The notes beneath the pieces are model-generated. The model was given only the letters and a program-made list of their open reading frames with translations. It had not been told where the DNA came from and did no database searches. Made by a program: the position numbers and the translations under genes. From Puniceicoccaceae bacterium (lineage in GTDB: Bacteria; Verrucomicrobiota; Verrucomicrobiia; Opitutales; Opitutaceae), in the NCBI GenBank assembly GCA_007695295.1, contig REEB01000151.1, positions 1 to 39,528 of the forward strand: a DNA stretch of 39,528 bases, written 5' to 3'. This document shows positions 1-8,691 of this stretch, in pieces; position 1 is the stretch's first letter; each line of letters starts with the position of its first letter.

Positions 1-273
1 GTTGCGGATCTTGCCGGTGATGACCGACCAGTCCTTGCCGCCCGAAGGCTCGGATTTGATCACGCCCTCCCTGATCTCGCCCGCCGCAGCGGCCTCCATG
101 ACTTCGGGAATCTTGAGCGTGATCACCTGCCCGCCACTGCCGGGGGCGAAAAAGAACAGCCCCAGAATAGCCGCCACGATCGCAAGCCAGATGATCAGCA
201 CCTTGGGCTGAAATTTCTCCGGCTGGGGCGGCTTGGGCGGCGTGCGGGGATTGGGCGGTTTGGATGCAGACAT
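1..273 (-). CDS. ftsH: ATP-dependent zinc metalloprotease FtsH, N-terminal part only (cut by window edge)
   Basis: Only the first 91 codons lie in the window; the AAA+ and protease domains are outside. The start is the ATG at 273. Visible: a proline-rich cytoplasmic leader (residues 1-24), one strongly hydrophobic membrane segment (about 25-43) and the start of the periplasmic FtsH extracellular domain with the typical pattern of a short strand followed by a GEI...V segment. FtsH is a membrane-anchored hexameric protease that degrades misfolded membrane proteins and regulators such as LpxC. The gene is 27 bases downstream of tilS on the same strand; tilS-ftsH is a very common bacterial order and supports the call. 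No separate promoter is obvious, so it is probably co-transcribed with serS-tilS. The identification rests on the membrane topology plus synteny because no catalytic motif is visible. Confidence 0.8.
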   Translation of the reverse strand, partial: MSASKPPNPRTPPKPPQPEKFQPKVLIIWLAIVAAILGLFFFAPGSGGQVITLKIPEVMEAAAAGEIREGVIKSEPSGGKDWSVITGKIRN

Positions 274-300
274 GAAAAGGCGAGCTGAAAGGCGGAAACG

Positions 301-1752
301 TCAGGAAGAGATGCCCCCGGAAGAGTAATAAGTCAATTTCAAGGCAGGCGTGGTTCCGGAGGAAAGCCGGAAAGTCTCCGCCGGGGCAAATCCGGGAACC
401 CAGAGGACTTCCCCCGTCCCGTCATGAACCACCGGCAGGGTGCGGCGGCGCCGGGGCGCGACTTTTCGGTCCGTGAACCAGTCCTGCAGCTTGCGCCCGC
501 CCGGCGCCCCCAAGGGACGGTAGCGCGCGCCGGGCCGCCAAGGGCCGGCCCACAATTCCGCCGCCTGCTCCTCCGACCAAGCCAAGTAGGCCTCCCGGCG
601 GGGATCCACCCGCCCGTCGAGGATGATCCGCCGCTCCTCCGGGGCCAGCTTCACCCGCTCGCACGCGAGGCCGGCGCCATCAGGGAGAAACCAACGCAAG
701 CCAGGCCGCAGCGGCAATTCCGGCCAGGCCACCTCCCGGCCCACCTGATCCCAGCGCAAAACGAGTCCGTCCCCCACCACAAAGCGGTTTCGCCCCGCGC
801 TCATCCGGAAGTTTCCGCTCCCCGCGCACTCGTGGAGCAGACGGTCGAAGGCGGTCCGGCTGAGCGGTTTTCCCCCGCAACGGCCACCCAGCCAGCGCAG
901 CAAGACCCGCCGCCGCAGGCCGGCCGGGATCCGCCGCAACCCCGCCAGAAGCAGGTTATCCTTCGTTTCAACCCCGGGAAACTCGCGCTCCAGCCAAACC
1001 TCCATCGCGGCTTCGGTTTCCTCCAGCAGCTCGCGGGTCAGGGCCACCCCCTGGCCGAGGCCTTCTCCGCAGGCCGCCTCCCAGGCCGGCGCCACCCCGG
1101 AGCGAATCCGGTTGCGGAGCCAGTGGGAGGAGGCGTTGCTCGAATCGTCCCGCCAAGGAATCGCGGCTTCCGCCAGGGCCTCACGGATTTCCGTCCGGCC
1201 CAGGTCCAAAAGCGGCCGCAGCAATAGTAGTCCCTCCGGTCCCCGGTTGACCGGCCGGGGAGCCGCCAGGCCGCCGGCGTCGCTGCCCCGGGCCGCCCGC
1301 ATTAAAAAGGTTTCCACCACATCATCGCGCTGGTGACCCAAAAAAAGGGCCGCTCCCGCGCCCAGAGAGCGACGGAAAAACCGCAGCCGTTCCCTGCGCA
1401 ACCGCTCTTCCCCGGGCCATTCTTCCGCCGCCCCTCCTCCCCCGGCCCGTTCCGCCACCCATTCCAGCCCCAGTCCGTCCGCCAAGTCGGCCACCAAGGC
1501 ACGCTCCCGCTCCGCCTCGCCGGGCCGAAGCCCATGGTCGAAGCAGAGCACACGCGACCGCGGGCGCAGGGTTGGAAAATGCGCCCAGACCAACAGAACG
1601 AGCGCCACCGAGTCAGCCCCGCCGGAACAGGCCAGGCCGACCGCACCGTCCGGCAGTTGCGCCGCCGCCGCCATCACCTCGGGTCGAAGGCGCCGCGCCG
1701 GCCAGCGGTGCGCCAGCAACGCCGCTTTCGCCGGCCAGTCCGTCACCGGCAT
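301..1752 (-). CDS. tilS: tRNA(Ile)-lysidine synthase TilS
   Basis: TilS ligates lysine to C34 of the CAU-anticodon tRNA-Ile, converting it to an AUA reader; the enzyme is cytoplasmic and ATP-dependent. The protein (483 residues) has the PP-loop motif SGGADS at residues 43-48, followed by FDHGLRPGEAERE (DHGLR is the classic TilS second motif) and GHQRDDVVETFLMR. The C-terminal half carries the TilS substrate-binding and C-terminal domains, ending with a KLQDWF..RKVAPRRRRTLPVV stretch typical of the family. An upstream reading frame continues into serS, but the ATG at 1752 is preceded at a spacing of 5 by a perfect GGAGGAGG, so this start is preferred. The gene begins 14 bases after the serS stop and is followed after 27 bases by ftsH, so the three are likely one operon. 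Confidence 0.95.
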   Translation of the reverse strand: MPVTDWPAKAALLAHRWPARRLRPEVMAAAAQLPDGAVGLACSGGADSVALVLLVWAHFPTLRPRSRVLCFDHGLRPGEAERERALVADLADGLGLEWVAERAGGGGAAEEWPGEERLRRERLRFFRRSLGAGAALFLGHQRDDVVETFLMRAARGSDAGGLAAPRPVNRGPEGLLLLRPLLDLGRTEIREALAEAAIPWRDDSSNASSHWLRNRIRSGVAPAWEAACGEGLGQGVALTRELLEETEAAMEVWLEREFPGVETKDNLLLAGLRRIPAGLRRRVLLRWLGGRCGGKPLSRTAFDRLLHECAGSGNFRMSAGRNRFVVGDGLVLRWDQVGREVAWPELPLRPGLRWFLPDGAGLACERVKLAPEERRIILDGRVDPRREAYLAWSEEQAAELWAGPWRPGARYRPLGAPGGRKLQDWFTDRKVAPRRRRTLPVVHDGTGEVLWVPGFAPAETFRLSSGTTPALKLTYYSSGGISS

Positions 1753-1757
1753 TTTGG

Positions 1758-1765
1758 CCTCCTCC
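1758..1765 (-). promoter_or_regulatory. Strong ribosome binding site fixing the tilS start
   Basis: On the minus strand this reads GGAGGAGG and ends 5 bases before the tilS ATG at 1752. It lies wholly in the 14-base gap after the serS stop codon. Most genes in this window lack so clear a Shine-Dalgarno, so it is decisive for choosing the short tilS start over in-frame starts inside serS. Confidence 0.85.
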
Positions 1766-1766
1766 T

Positions 1767-3035
1767 TCAGCCGCCGAGCGTTTCGCTGTCCAGCCATGGT
1801 CGCAGCGCCTCCGGCACGCGGATCCGCCCGTCCGGCTGAAGGTGGTTTTCCAGAATCCCGACAAAGACCCGCGGGATCGCCAGTCCCGAGCCGTTCAATG
1901 TATGAACATGATCGATACGGCCTCCATCGCGGGCGCGAAAACGAATGCCCGCCCTCCGCGCCTGGAAGGCCTCGAAGTTGCTGCAGCTGGACACTTCCAG
2001 CCAACGCTGCTGGCCGCGCGCCCAGATCTCGAGGTCGTATTTCTTCGCCTGGGTGAATCCGAGATCACCGCTGCACATCAGGAGCACCCGATACGGCAGC
2101 TCAAGCTTCTTCAGCAACCGCTCGGCATCCGCCCGCAGCGACTCCAGCTCCTCGTAGCTGTTGTCCGGGTGAACCCACTTGACCAACTCCACCTTGTCAA
2201 ACTGGTGGACCCGGTTCAACCCCCGCACGTCCTTGCCGTAGCTGCCCGCCTCGCGCCGAAAACACGGCGAATAAGCGCACCGCCGCACCGGCAACTGCGC
2301 TTCCTCCAGGATTTCGTCGCGGTGGAAATTGGTCAACGGCACCTCGGACGTCGGGATCGCATAGAGGCTGTCCTCGACGGTCTGATACATTTGCCCTTCC
2401 TTGTCCGGAAGCTGGCCGGTGGCGAGGGCGCTCTCGGCATTCACAAACAACGGCACCGCCACTTCCTCGTAGCCGGCCGCCCGCCCCTCCTCGAGGAAGA
2501 ACTGCACCAAGGCCCGCGCCAAGCGCGCCCCTTCGCCGACAAAAAACGGAAACCCCGCTCCCGTCACTTTCACTCCGCGGGCGAAATCCACCATCCGCCC
2601 AAAGCAGGGCAGATCCCAGTGGGGGCGGTGATGGCCTTCCGCCGGCAGGCTCTCCCCCCAGGTCGCAATGGTTTGGTTGCCGGTGGGATCCGGCGCCACC
2701 GGCACATCCGCGTGGGGCAGGTTTGGCACCGTGAGCAGGAGCTCCCGGGCTTTCGCCTCCAGCTCCTTCAGCCGGACTTCGCCCGACTTCACTTCCGCCG
2801 CCAGGCCTTTGAGCTGCCCGACTTTTTCCAGAAACTCCGGCGAGCCTTTCTTCAATGCCGCCATTTCCGTGTTGGCCGACTTCTGCTTTGCGCGCAGGGC
2901 GTCCACCCGCACCACTTCGTCCCGCCAAGCACGGTCAGCCGCGAGCACGGCCTCGAGATCGCAGTCACTGCCTTTGGCGACGATGGCCTGGCGAACGACT
3001 TCGGGATTTTCGCGTAAGAGTTTGATGCTGATCAT
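1767..3035 (-). CDS. serS: Serine--tRNA ligase
   Basis: Charges tRNA-Ser (and tRNA-Sec) with serine. At 422 residues it has the normal bacterial length. Residues 1-100 form the long antiparallel coiled-coil arm that holds the tRNA variable arm, opening with MISIKLLRENPEVV. The class II core follows: the TSE serine-binding loop at 229-231, motif 2 around FRREAGSYGKDVRG (259-272), the LEVSSCSNFEAFQARR segment (346-361), and motif 3 near NGSGLAIPR (about 382-390). It is the first gene of a likely serS-tilS-ftsH unit. Upstream lies a 331-base region shared with the divergent receptor gene. No T-box or other recognisable leader was found. Confidence 0.97.
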   Translation of the reverse strand: MISIKLLRENPEVVRQAIVAKGSDCDLEAVLAADRAWRDEVVRVDALRAKQKSANTEMAALKKGSPEFLEKVGQLKGLAAEVKSGEVRLKELEAKARELLLTVPNLPHADVPVAPDPTGNQTIATWGESLPAEGHHRPHWDLPCFGRMVDFARGVKVTGAGFPFFVGEGARLARALVQFFLEEGRAAGYEEVAVPLFVNAESALATGQLPDKEGQMYQTVEDSLYAIPTSEVPLTNFHRDEILEEAQLPVRRCAYSPCFRREAGSYGKDVRGLNRVHQFDKVELVKWVHPDNSYEELESLRADAERLLKKLELPYRVLLMCSGDLGFTQAKKYDLEIWARGQQRWLEVSSCSNFEAFQARRAGIRFRARDGGRIDHVHTLNGSGLAIPRVFVGILENHLQPDGRIRVPEALRPWLDSETLGG

Positions 3036-3366
3036 GATTGAAAGCGGCAGCTGAGGGTTTTGCGCACCGGAGTCCGCATACTTCCGGAAGCGGGGCAGGT
3101 ATCGGTGGCAGGCTGCGGGGAAGCAACCCTAAACCCGCCCGCCGTTTCCGGCGCCCGCGTTTGCAGCCGGTGGACTCTGACTGTAAACATCAGTGGCCGG
3201 TTGTCCTTTATAAAATATTGGTCCGATGCTCGCCGGCAGCCCTGTGAGACCCCGACATAGCAGACCCGATTCGCCCGGTGCGCAACCTTGATCTCACCAT
3301 CATTACGAGATCCGGCGCATCGCACCATCGGCCTGCATCCCCCCGAACCATCCAACCCCAACGAGA
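3036..3366. promoter_or_regulatory. Divergent intergenic region between serS and the TonB-dependent receptor, with an AT-rich core
   Basis: This 331-base stretch has no gene I can support. Its one striking element is an AT-rich island at 3207-3219 that contains TATAAA when read on either strand (TTTATAAAATATT), in an otherwise GC-rich region, and so could supply a -10 element in both directions. I could not place a convincing -35 at a normal distance for either gene. The remainder is GC-rich and shows no riboswitch consensus that I recognise. The receptor start at 3367 has no strong Shine-Dalgarno. Confidence 0.3.
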
Positions 3367-6300
3367 ATGAATTCCCAACGACTGCAGCATGGCCGCTGGT
3401 TTCGCGGCGCGGTTTCTACGGCCGCTTTTTCGCTTCTGGCCACGCCCCTCTGGGCCCAGCAACTCGAGGATGACGAAGAAGGTCAAATCTTTGTCCTCGC
3501 CCCGTTCCAGGTCACGACCAGTGAACGCGACATCGGTTATTACTCCGAAAACACCCTCATTGGCAGCCGCCTGAACACCCGCGTCGGCGACCTCGCCGCC
3601 TCCATCACCGTCGTCACCCGCCAGCAGCTCGACGACACCGCCTCGGTCGATATCAATGATGTTTTCCTCTTCGAAGCCAACACCGAGGGTATTCACAACT
3701 ACACCCCCTATCATATCAACCGTGGCTGGGCCAAAGACGAAGCCGCCGGCCACAGCCGGGACAGCGGTCAACCCGAGACCCACGCAACCTCCAACCGCAT
3801 CCGCGGTCTCGCCGCCGCCGACACCTCACAAAACAACTATCCGACCATCCGGCGGATGCCTTTTGATGTTTACAATACTCAATCGGTGGAAATCAGCCGC
3901 GGCCCCAACTCGCTTTTGTTCGGCCTCGGCAGTCCCGCCGGCATTGTCAACCAGTCCACCGCCACCGCCGCCCTCGATGTTCAGCACACCGAAATCAGCG
4001 CCGCCATCACCAACTTGGGCGGTTACCGGGGCAGCATCAGCCACAACCAACCGCTGATTGAGGATACCCTCGCGGTCTTCGGGGCACTGCTCTATGACAA
4101 ACGCAAGTTTGAACGCAAATCCGCCGAAGACACCACCGACCGGCAGTACGGCGCGCTTACCTTCAAACCCTTTCCCCGCACCTTCATCCGGGGCAGCATC
4201 GAGCGCTACAGCAACTTCAACCAGCGTCCCAATTACCTGACACCGCGTGACTTTATCACGCCTTGGATCCAGGCGGGCCGACCGGTCTACAACCCCAACA
4301 CCCGGCTCGTGACCCTTTCCGACACCGGCGAGGTCTTCGGCCCCTACGTGCTGTCGCCGGATTCACCCGGCTACATTCCCGGCACCATGACCAACGACCA
4401 GTCGCTCAGCCAGCCGGAGTTGCCCGCCAATCTCGGCGGCGGCCCCAATCCGCTCTATGTGCCGGGCATCGCTTTTATCGGCAGTGTGCAGCAGATCCAG
4501 TTCATCGACCGTGACCGCTTCGACTGGGAGCAGCGCTTCCCCGGCTTCGGAGCCCCCCCCGCCGCTGAGCGCACCCCCGAACAGTGGATGCTTTTCGACC
4601 GCCGCCTGACCCAGTCCGCCGCTCCCCGGGCACCCGTCAATCCCGCCACCGGGCAGCCGCTGATGGCGCCCTGGTATCCTTCCGGCATCACGGACAAATC
4701 GATCTACAACTGGCACAAGGTCAACACGACCTCCGCCAACTTCGGCGAGATGGACGGACGCACCTACAATCTTGAGTTTGAACAGCAGATCCTTGACGAC
4801 CTCTTCCTGCAGGTCGGCTGGTTCCGCCAGACCCTCGACACCAAGGAAAACTACACCATCTCCCAGCAGCAGGCGGCCACGGTGTTCATTGACACCAACA
4901 GCCACCTCATCGACGGGCGCCCGAATCCCAACTTCCTCAGCCCCTACATGGAGGATTACCAAGCCGACACATTCACCAACCCGGAAAGAAACAACAATTA
5001 CCGGGCCATGCTCGCCTACCTGCTCGACTTTTCCGATCAAGACGGCTGGCTGCAGCACCTCGGCCGGCACCGCTTCCTCGGCATGTGGTCCGAGCAGGAT
5101 GTCGTCAATACCCGCACCCGCAGCCGCATCGCGGTCGTGGGCGGTCATCCGCGTTTCGCGCCCGACCCCATCCCCGGCGGCACCTGGTCCTTCGCCCAGA
5201 ACAACAGCAACATCCGCCGTTATTATTACATGGGCGAGGACGGCGTCATCACCCGCGGCACCCGTCCGATCGGCAACCCCGGACCGGCCGGCGGCGGCGG
5301 CCCCACCTCGGCGGAAATCCTTGCCTACGACTGGGATGCCGGGGCCTTCCAGCTCTTTCCCGTGGAGTTGAACACCGAGCTCTTCTGGGCCGGCACTTCG
5401 CGCAATCAACGCGTCATCGACTCCCGCAATGTCGCCTGGCAGGGCTTCCTCTGGGACGACCGCATCATCGCCACCCTTGGCTGGCGCAAGGATTACTACA
5501 AGGGCCGATCCTCCGGCGGCGGACCCGCCGATGCCGGCATCGTCAACGGCCGCATCCAGGATCCGCTGGTCCTGCTTGACAACTGGGGCGAATGGGAACG
5601 GCTCAGCGGCACCACCTCCACCCAGGGCGTCGTCTTCCGCCCCCTGCCCTGGCTCAGTCTCCACTACAACCAGTCCGACAACTTCAATCCGCCGCCCTCC
5701 CGCCAGACCGACTGGTACGGCAACGAACTCGGCAAGCCTTCCGGCGAAGGCAAGGACTACGGCTTCGGTCTCAACCTCTTCAACGACCGCCTCATTGCCC
5801 GGGTGAACTGGTTCGAGAACAGCAATGAAAATGAGCGCGGCCGTGTTCCCACCGTCTTCATTGACCGGACCAACCGGATTGACTCCACCTACTTCCGCGA
5901 GTGGGCCGAGATGGTCGTGCGCATCCGCTCAGGCTTGGATCCGGAAGATCCCGAATTCGCTCTTGATGAAACCGGAAATGTCATTCCCCTGACTCCGGCC
6001 CAGGAGGCCGAAGTCGAGGCCATCACCGGACTGCCCTATGACTTCCCCGCCGGTCTCACCATCGGTGCGACGTCTTCCAACTCGGCCAAGGGCATGGAGA
6101 TCCAGGTGATCTACAACCCGATGCCGAATTGGAACATGAAATTCACCGCCGGCAAACAGGAGACCATCTATGACAATGTCGCCCCGCAATGGGATCCTTG
6201 GATCGCCGACCGTATGCCGGTCTGGACCAGCGCCACCGCCCCGGACATGCCGGAGACTTTCTTCCTCCGCGGGACTGAGCGTGAAGTCTCCATCCGCAGC

Positions 6301-6828
6301 TTCTGGGAGGCCTACGGTTACCGCGGCGCCGAAATCGTGCCCGACAGTATCAATGGCTGGTTCAACACCGGCGCTTATTACGACCGGGTCGTCCAGGACG
6401 AAGTCGATGCCATCCGCTCCCAGGAAGGTCTCGTCGCCCCCGGCCAGCGCAAGTGGAGCGCCAACCTCATCTCCAACTACCGGTTCAATGAAGGACCTCT
6501 CCAGGGCTGGGCCGTCGGTGGCAGTCTGCGCTGGATGGACCGCAACTCGATCGGCAACTTCGGCATCGTCGATCCCGATGGTGTCATGCGCCGGGGCGAT
6601 CCCAACCGCCCCATCATGGGCAAGTCGGAGACCAACGTCGACCTCTGGGTCTCCTACACCCGCATGATTCACAACGACAGCATCCGCATGCAGATTCAGC
6701 TTAACGTCCGCGACGTTTTCGAAAGCGGCGGACTCCAGCCGATTGCGGCGAACTTCGACGGCTCGCCTTTCGCCTACCGAATCATCGATCCGCGGATGTT
6801 CACCCTGACCACTCGCTTCAGCTTCTAA
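3367..6828 (+). CDS. TonB-dependent outer-membrane receptor, Opitutaceae style
   Basis: An outer-membrane 22-strand beta-barrel transporter that takes up a ligand (siderophore, vitamin or oligosaccharide; not determinable here) using TonB energy. 1153 residues. A signal peptide spans about 1-30, with a predicted AlaXAla cleavage at LWA-Q. The segment IFVLAPFQVT at about 39-48 sits where a TonB box is expected and resembles the VLSPFEV motif frequent in Verrucomicrobiota receptors. The plug domain follows (GYYSENTLIGSRLNTRVGDL, then SITVVTRQQLDDT, and VEISRGPNSLLFGLGSPAG). The rest is barrel, with alternating aromatic strands, and ends in LTTRFSF, a terminal phenylalanine as in BAM substrates. 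There is no SusD-like gene beside it, and it stands alone on the plus strand between minus-strand operons, followed by a hairpin. Ligand unknown. Confidence 0.93.
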   Translation: MNSQRLQHGRWFRGAVSTAAFSLLATPLWAQQLEDDEEGQIFVLAPFQVTTSERDIGYYSENTLIGSRLNTRVGDLAASITVVTRQQLDDTASVDINDVFLFEANTEGIHNYTPYHINRGWAKDEAAGHSRDSGQPETHATSNRIRGLAAADTSQNNYPTIRRMPFDVYNTQSVEISRGPNSLLFGLGSPAGIVNQSTATAALDVQHTEISAAITNLGGYRGSISHNQPLIEDTLAVFGALLYDKRKFERKSAEDTTDRQYGALTFKPFPRTFIRGSIERYSNFNQRPNYLTPRDFITPWIQAGRPVYNPNTRLVTLSDTGEVFGPYVLSPDSPGYIPGTMTNDQSLSQPELPANLGGGPNPLYVPGIAFIGSVQQIQFIDRDRFDWEQRFPGFGAPPAAERTPEQWMLFDRRLTQSAAPRAPVNPATGQPLMAPWYPSGITDKSIYNWHKVNTTSANFGEMDGRTYNLEFEQQILDDLFLQVGWFRQTLDTKENYTISQQQAATVFIDTNSHLIDGRPNPNFLSPYMEDYQADTFTNPERNNNYRAMLAYLLDFSDQDGWLQHLGRHRFLGMWSEQDVVNTRTRSRIAVVGGHPRFAPDPIPGGTWSFAQNNSNIRRYYYMGEDGVITRGTRPIGNPGPAGGGGPTSAEILAYDWDAGAFQLFPVELNTELFWAGTSRNQRVIDSRNVAWQGFLWDDRIIATLGWRKDYYKGRSSGGGPADAGIVNGRIQDPLVLLDNWGEWERLSGTTSTQGVVFRPLPWLSLHYNQSDNFNPPPSRQTDWYGNELGKPSGEGKDYGFGLNLFNDRLIARVNWFENSNENERGRVPTVFIDRTNRIDSTYFREWAEMVVRIRSGLDPEDPEFALDETGNVIPLTPAQEAEVEAITGLPYDFPAGLTIGATSSNSAKGMEIQVIYNPMPNWNMKFTAGKQETIYDNVAPQWDPWIADRMPVWTSATAPDMPETFFLRGTEREVSIRSFWEAYGYRGAEIVPDSINGWFNTGAYYDRVVQDEVDAIRSQEGLVAPGQRKWSANLISNYRFNEGPLQGWAVGGSLRWMDRNSIGNFGIVDPDGVMRRGDPNRPIMGKSETNVDLWVSYTRMIHNDSIRMQIQLNVRDVFESGGLQPIAANFDGSPFAYRIIDPRMFTLTTRFSF

Positions 6829-6858
6829 CCGTGTTTTTGGTATGAGGGTTCTCGGGAG

Positions 6859-6890
6859 CCGGGGTCACCGCCAGCCGGCGGCGGCCCCGG
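6859..6890. terminator. GC-rich hairpin between convergent genes, probable bidirectional terminator
   Basis: CCGGGG (6859-6864) pairs with CCCCGG (6885-6890), and inside it CCGCC pairs with GGCGG around a short AGCC loop. It lies 30 bases after the receptor stop and 53 bases beyond the end of the convergent ArsC-like gene. A weak T-rich stretch (TTCCGCTTTTCC) follows on the plus strand. The stem is strong but the T-tract is poor, so efficient intrinsic termination is uncertain. Confidence 0.5.
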
Positions 6891-6942
6891 TTCCGCTTTT
6901 CCAGCCCCCGGCAACAACCCGGCACGCCTTGCCCCGCCGGCC

Positions 6943-7308
6943 TTACCTCCCGCCTGTGACCAGTTGCCGTTGCCACTCCGCGGGGCGAAACCCGCACAGC
7001 GCCACCTTCGGACCGATCAGAAACGGGCGTTTGATCAAACGGCCATTGCCGGCCAGCAATTCCAGCGCCTCCTCCGAGGTCATCCCCGGCAATCGGTCTT
7101 TCATTCCCAAGTCCCGATAAACGAGTCCGGAAGTGTTGAACAAACGGCGGATCTCCCCTCCACGGGCCGCCAGCATCCGCCGCAACTCGGCTTTGCCCGG
7201 TGGCTTCTCGATGATGGGTCGCTCCTCGTACCGGATGCCGGCTTCTTCGAGAAAACGAACCGCCCGCACGCAGGTGGAGCATTTGGCGTAGGTGTAAACC
7301 GTGACCAT
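6943..7308 (-). CDS. ArsC/Spx-family thioredoxin-fold protein
   Basis: 121 residues with the thioredoxin-like ArsC/Spx fold. The start MVTVYTYAKCSTC is a classic family opening, with a CXXC-type pair C10 and C13. Then follow RPIIEKPPGKAELRRML (about 31-46), RRLFNTSGLVYRDLGMKD (about 54-71) and a C-terminal RPFLIGPKVALCGFRPAEW (94-112), all matching the arsenate reductase-like/Spx/YffB group. A longer upstream reading frame exists but antisense-like composition and family alignment favour the ATG at 7308. It is 46 bases downstream of waaA, so it may be the last gene of that run. No arsenic-resistance partners (arsB, arsR) are nearby, so a thiol-redox or YffB-like role is as likely as arsenate reduction. 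Confidence 0.85.
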   Translation of the reverse strand: MVTVYTYAKCSTCVRAVRFLEEAGIRYEERPIIEKPPGKAELRRMLAARGGEIRRLFNTSGLVYRDLGMKDRLPGMTSEEALELLAGNGRLIKRPFLIGPKVALCGFRPAEWQRQLVTGGR

Positions 7309-7354
7309 ACGGAGCAGTCTGGGGCCGGGCTGTTGCGGAGCAAGAGCGCGGTCG

Positions 7355-8674
7355 TCAAGGCCGCGGGCCGCCGCCGGTCTCCAAGATTTCCGCCAGAGCC
7401 GCGGCATGGCGGGGTCCCGCGGCCGGCCGGCCGGCCAAAGCCTCGCGAGCCCTTTTCCCCATCGCCCGCGCGTCCTCGGGCCGCCGGAGCGCCCGCTCGA
7501 CCGCCTCTCCCAAGGCCCGCCCGTCCGACACTTGCACGGCGCCGTCCGCCTCCACGAGCAGATCCCGCACTTCGTCAAAGTCTTCCATGTGCGGTCCGAA
7601 AAAAACCGGTTTGCCCCAGGCCGCCGGCTCGAAGGCATTCTGCCCACCCTTCGGCACGAGACTCGCCCCGCAGTACACCCAATCCGCCGCTGCATAAAGG
7701 CGAAACAACTCCCCCACCGTGTCGAGCAGGATGAGGTCGCTCTCCCGCCGCCCGCCGCTTTCCAGCAGGGCCGTCCTTCGCTGCCAGCCGAGGCCCCGTG
7801 AACGCAACAGGCGCTCGATTTTCCGGCGCCGGTTGGGATGGCGCGGAGCAAGAACAAAGACCAGCCCGGGACAGGCCGCCCGCCAGCGTGGAAGCAGGTC
7901 GAGCAGGATTTCCTCCTCTCCGGTCCGGGTGCTGCCGGCGACCAGCACCGGCGTCCCCGGAGCGAGGCCGAACTCTTCCCTCACCGCCTGGTCATCCACC
8001 CCCCGGCAACGCTCGGCCAAGCCGTCGAACTTCGCGTTGCCCAACACCCGGATCCGGTCCCGAGGCGCACCGATCGCCTCCAGTCGCTGCGCATCCCCCG
8101 CGCCCGCCATCCCAAAGGAGGTGAATGCCCCCAAGGTCTGCCCCATGAGGCGGGGGATCTTCCGATAGCGGGCAAACGACCGCACCGAGAGGCGGCCATT
8201 GAAAAGAAACACCGGAATGCCGCGCGCCGCGCAGGCCGACACCCAGTTGGGCCACAGTTCCGTCTCCGTGAAGACCATCGCGGCCGGCCGGATCCGGTCC
8301 AGGGAACGACCCACCGCGGCCGGGAAATCCCAAGGCGCGTGAAAAAGCAAGCGCCGGCCCTGCAGCGCCCGCGCCGCCACGCCCTGGCCCGTCGCGGTGG
8401 TGGTCGAAAGGCAGGGCTCCACCGGTCGGCCCGCCGCCTCCAGCGCCCGCACCAAGGCCAGCGCCACCCCGACTTCGCCCACCGAAACGGCATGTATCCA
8501 TATCCTGGGCACATCTCCGGCCGGACCGGGAACTCCGACCCGGCCGAAGGACTCCCCGAAGCGACGGCGGATGCCCGGAGCCAGCAACGCCCCCAGCCCG
8601 AAACCCGCCCAGATGACCGGGTGCAGGGTCCGCGCCAAAAGGCGGTAGTGGCGGCTGCCGATCGAGGCCAGCAT
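7355..8674 (-). CDS. waaA: Kdo transferase (3-deoxy-D-manno-octulosonic-acid transferase) WaaA/KdtA
   Basis: Inner-membrane-associated GT30 enzyme that transfers Kdo from CMP-Kdo to lipid IVA. 439 residues from the ATG at 8674, which follows an AGGGGAG site; the frame stays open further upstream but the extra residues overlap kdnB and do not look like WaaA. Residues 13-33 form the N-terminal membrane anchor. The acceptor domain has WIHAVSVGEV with the catalytic glutamate E67, then STTTATGQ and FTETELWPNW. The donor domain has VAGSTRTGEEE, LAPRHPNR and the NAFEPAAWGKPVFFGPHM stretch. The start is 17 bases after the kdnB stop, tying it to the Kdo8N genes. Because CMP-Kdo8N is the probable donor made by its neighbours, this WaaA may use Kdo8N; that is inference. 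Confidence 0.95.
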   Translation of the reverse strand: MLASIGSRHYRLLARTLHPVIWAGFGLGALLAPGIRRRFGESFGRVGVPGPAGDVPRIWIHAVSVGEVGVALALVRALEAAGRPVEPCLSTTTATGQGVAARALQGRRLLFHAPWDFPAAVGRSLDRIRPAAMVFTETELWPNWVSACAARGIPVFLFNGRLSVRSFARYRKIPRLMGQTLGAFTSFGMAGAGDAQRLEAIGAPRDRIRVLGNAKFDGLAERCRGVDDQAVREEFGLAPGTPVLVAGSTRTGEEEILLDLLPRWRAACPGLVFVLAPRHPNRRRKIERLLRSRGLGWQRRTALLESGGRRESDLILLDTVGELFRLYAAADWVYCGASLVPKGGQNAFEPAAWGKPVFFGPHMEDFDEVRDLLVEADGAVQVSDGRALGEAVERALRRPEDARAMGKRAREALAGRPAAGPRHAAALAEILETGGGPRP

Positions 8675-8691
8675 CGGCGCTCCCCTTGCCC

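Noticed and set aside
1572-3017. Plus-strand open frame of 481 codons through serS and tilS
   Set aside because: Antisense shadow of a confident seryl-tRNA synthetase in GC-rich DNA; the composition is Arg/Pro/Ala rich and no family is recognised.
3036-3220. Possible riboswitch or T-box leader upstream of serS
   Set aside because: I compared the GC-rich leader with cobalamin and T-box consensus by eye and found no match to the conserved blocks; a covariance-model search would settle it.
3032-3361. Minus-strand frame of 109 codons in the serS/receptor spacer
   Set aside because: No homology pattern, Arg/Cys-rich translation, and it overlaps the serS start; non-coding is more likely.
7421-7436. 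Sixteen-base run of alternating GGCC/CCGG in waaA
   Set aside because: It falls inside coding sequence and follows from GCC/GGC codons; no repeat or site function is implied.
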